Shown here in pieces: positions 6,280-7,505 of a DNA stretch of 7,505 nt. How positions within the stretch are numbered: position 1 is the stretch's first letter; each line of letters starts with the position of its first letter. This stretch comes from CAYWGR01 sp964458015 (GTDB taxonomy: Bacteria; Planctomycetota; Planctomycetia; Pirellulales; Thermoguttaceae): NCBI GenBank assembly GCA_964458015.1, contig CAYWGR010000224.1, forward strand, positions 1 to 7,505, read 5' to 3'. Both the position numbers and the translations under genes were made by a program. A model generated the notes under the pieces. It had not been told where the DNA came from, ran no database searches, and was given only the letters and a program-made list of their open reading frames with translations.

Positions 6280-6617
6280 ATCGATTTTTTCGGCGGCTCC
6301 GAATTCTCCTTGATCGGAGGCGATGGTTTCTGAATTTCCGGCGGAACCTCGGGCGGAATCAGACGAATGATCAGTGGAAGACGGAAACTATCGAACAACT
6401 CTTCAACCGGTTTTTTCGGGGGTTTCTTGTCCGATGGTTTTTCCGTCTCAGTCGAGGGCGGCTTTGTCGCCGTGTTTTTTTCAACCGGCAGTTTCACCGC
6501 AGCCGGCGGAACGCTCTCCTGCTTCTTTTCCTCGGCCGCCGAAGCCGTCATGATGCAATACGCTCCCCCCACAAACAGGAGAGCCGCCATTGCTAGAAGA
6601 AGCGGAGTTTTTTTCAT
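6222..6617 (-). CDS. small exported Lys/Pro-rich hypothetical protein
   Basis: Function is unknown. From the ATG at 6617 it has 131 residues. A signal peptide runs MKKTPLLLAMAALLFVGGAY with likely cleavage after TASA at about residue 27. The rest is low in complexity: Lys, Pro and Glu dominate residues 28-72 (for example EKPSDKKPPKKP), a short hydrophobic patch FRLPLIIRLIPPE lies near 78-90, then more Pro-rich sequence, and an aromatic tail SIWKYFIGRNYWLSANGLF. It looks like a flexible periplasmic or surface linker protein. A Cys at 21 lies near the signal peptide, but the residues before it (GAY) do not make a good lipobox. A longer reading begins with TTG at 6647 but adds residues before the signal peptide and is unlikely. 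Forty bases separate it from the upstream membrane-protein stop, and its last 58 bases overlap cls. Its tail is coded by the same DNA as the cls N-terminus, so the exact C-terminus is less certain. Confidence 0.6.
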   Translation of the reverse strand: MKKTPLLLAMAALLFVGGAYCIMTASAAEEKKQESVPPAAVKLPVEKNTATKPPSTETEKPSDKKPPKKPVEELFDSFRLPLIIRLIPPEVPPEIQKPSPPIKENSEPPKKSIWKYFIGRNYWLSANGLFV

Positions 6618-6657
6618 ACCGCGATTATGCCCGATCTCGCCGCCCAAGGGAAGTATA

Positions 6658-7505
6658 CTACGCGGCTTTGGAGATCGGCTGCGGGGGGGTAATCGTCAAA
6701 TTGGCGATTTCCTGCTCCTTGCGGCCGGCTCGCACCATCCAGACCATCGCGGCCATGAGCCATCCGGCGGTCCCGAGCCCCAACATGCCGACGCGGCCGA
6801 CATAGGGCATGAATCCATATTGCATCAAGATCAGAAGGCACGGCGCGATTGCCAAAAGGTGTGCCCGGCGAGAATCGCCCATGCGAGCCAGCCATAGGGG
6901 AACAAATAAGACGCCCGGCGCGACCAGCGAAAAATAGTGATTTCTTGCAACGGGCGATACCACCAAAAGCGCCATGCAGGCCAAACCAAAAGCCGCGGCC
7001 AGGGCCAGAGTCGGATCGCCTTTGATGCCCAACTGAATTCCAACAAACATTAGGGCCAAGAGCAACGCCAGTCGCACGAACAACAGGCTTGTGTTGACGC
7101 TTTCGGCATCCATCAATCTCGGCGGCGGATTGTCGTCATCAATCAACGGATCTTCAGGTCCGCCGGCCAGCATATATTCCCCGAAATTGCCCAAGCGATA
7201 CAAGGCATTTCCTAAACACTGATTGCGCACCGAATGCGTGTCTTTTTCAAACCCTGGGGTCGCCGTGCTTTGATTGGCATTACATAACACAAGTTGCGAC
7301 CATGTGTTCAGATGCTTCAGATTGGCATCCCAACCGACCAGGGCGGCGGGCAGGAATAAGAAAAAGAGCGGAAGCCCAACGCCGACGCCAAGCATCCCGG
7401 CCGCCCATCGTTTGCCGATTTGCGCATAGGCAGGCTGCTTTTGCCGCCATGCCCACCAAAAGCACACCAGTTGAACGAACAACAAAAAGGCAGCAGGCAA
7501 AATGG
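6658..7505 (-). CDS. GT87/DUF2029-type membrane glycosyltransferase, C-terminal part
   Basis: The reading frame is open to the right window edge, so the gene is partial and lacks its N-terminus. The visible 280-odd residues hold about seven hydrophobic segments, near 2-18, 33-55, 138-158, 163-183, 190-206, 213-229 and 236-257. A loop of about 80 residues between the second and third contains LKHLNTWSQ (61-69), NANQS (74-78) and RNQCLGNALYRL (92-103). The later SPVARNHYF (182-190) resembles the SP-x-x-W-x-H-x-x motif of GT87 polyprenyl-phosphate-dependent mannosyltransferase-like proteins. Such enzymes move sugars from lipid carriers to acceptors on the outer face of the membrane. The catalytic Asp loops expected near the N-terminus lie outside the window, so activity cannot be judged. 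A C-terminal basic tail follows the last helix. Position suggests co-transcription with the small exported protein and cls. The TTG at 7500 is an internal Leu, not a start. Confidence 0.7.
   Translation of the reverse strand, partial: ILPAAFLLFVQLVCFWWAWRQKQPAYAQIGKRWAAGMLGVGVGLPLFFLFLPAALVGWDANLKHLNTWSQLVLCNANQSTATPGFEKDTHSVRNQCLGNALYRLGNFGEYMLAGGPEDPLIDDDNPPPRLMDAESVNTSLLFVRLALLLALMFVGIQLGIKGDPTLALAAAFGLACMALLVVSPVARNHYFSLVAPGVLFVPLWLARMGDSRRAHLLAIAPCLLILMQYGFMPYVGRVGMLGLGTAGWLMAAMVWMVRAGRKEQEIANLTITPPQPISKAA

Overview
The window is about 7.5 kb of bacterial chromosome with every supported gene on the minus strand. Moderately high GC, a REP-like motif at the left edge, loosely spaced genes and the mix of lineage-specific and housekeeping genes suggest a Planctomycetota member, probably Pirellulales-like. 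That assignment is an impression from gene style, not from a marker gene.

In transcription order, from high to low coordinates, the layout is as follows. (1) 7505-6658 is the C-terminal part of a multi-pass membrane protein of the GT87/DUF2029 glycosyltransferase type, cut by the window edge. (2) 6617-6222 is a small exported Lys/Pro-rich protein of unknown function. Its end overlaps the start of (3), 6279-4843, a cardiolipin synthase with two HKD motifs. These three form a plausible cell-envelope transcription unit, followed by hairpins at 4851-4832 and 4749-4718. (4) 4636-4283 is an orphan helical protein of 117 residues. Behind it lies a 253-base gap with an imperfect 24-base tandem repeat. 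(5) 4029-3163 is a HAD-superfamily hydrolase with all four motifs. (6) 3112-2528 is an AT-rich, exported DUF6794-like protein whose 3' end appears frameshifted: 63 further sensible codons lie in another frame down to 2404. (7) 2327-885 is a full-length NADP-type 6-phosphogluconate dehydrogenase. (8) 873-91 is a short-chain dehydrogenase resembling SDR-type D-mannonate/gluconate oxidoreductases, translationally coupled to (7).

The two functional themes are envelope lipid and glycan assembly on the right and sugar-acid or pentose-phosphate metabolism on the left. I found no CRISPR array, tRNA, rRNA, transposase, defence system or biosynthetic cluster. The best leads are the apparent frameshift in the DUF6794-like gene, which explains nearly all of a seemingly empty intergenic region, the AT-rich island it sits in, the gnd-SDR coupling, and the REP-like fragment at the left edge. 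I see no convincing new multi-gene system.
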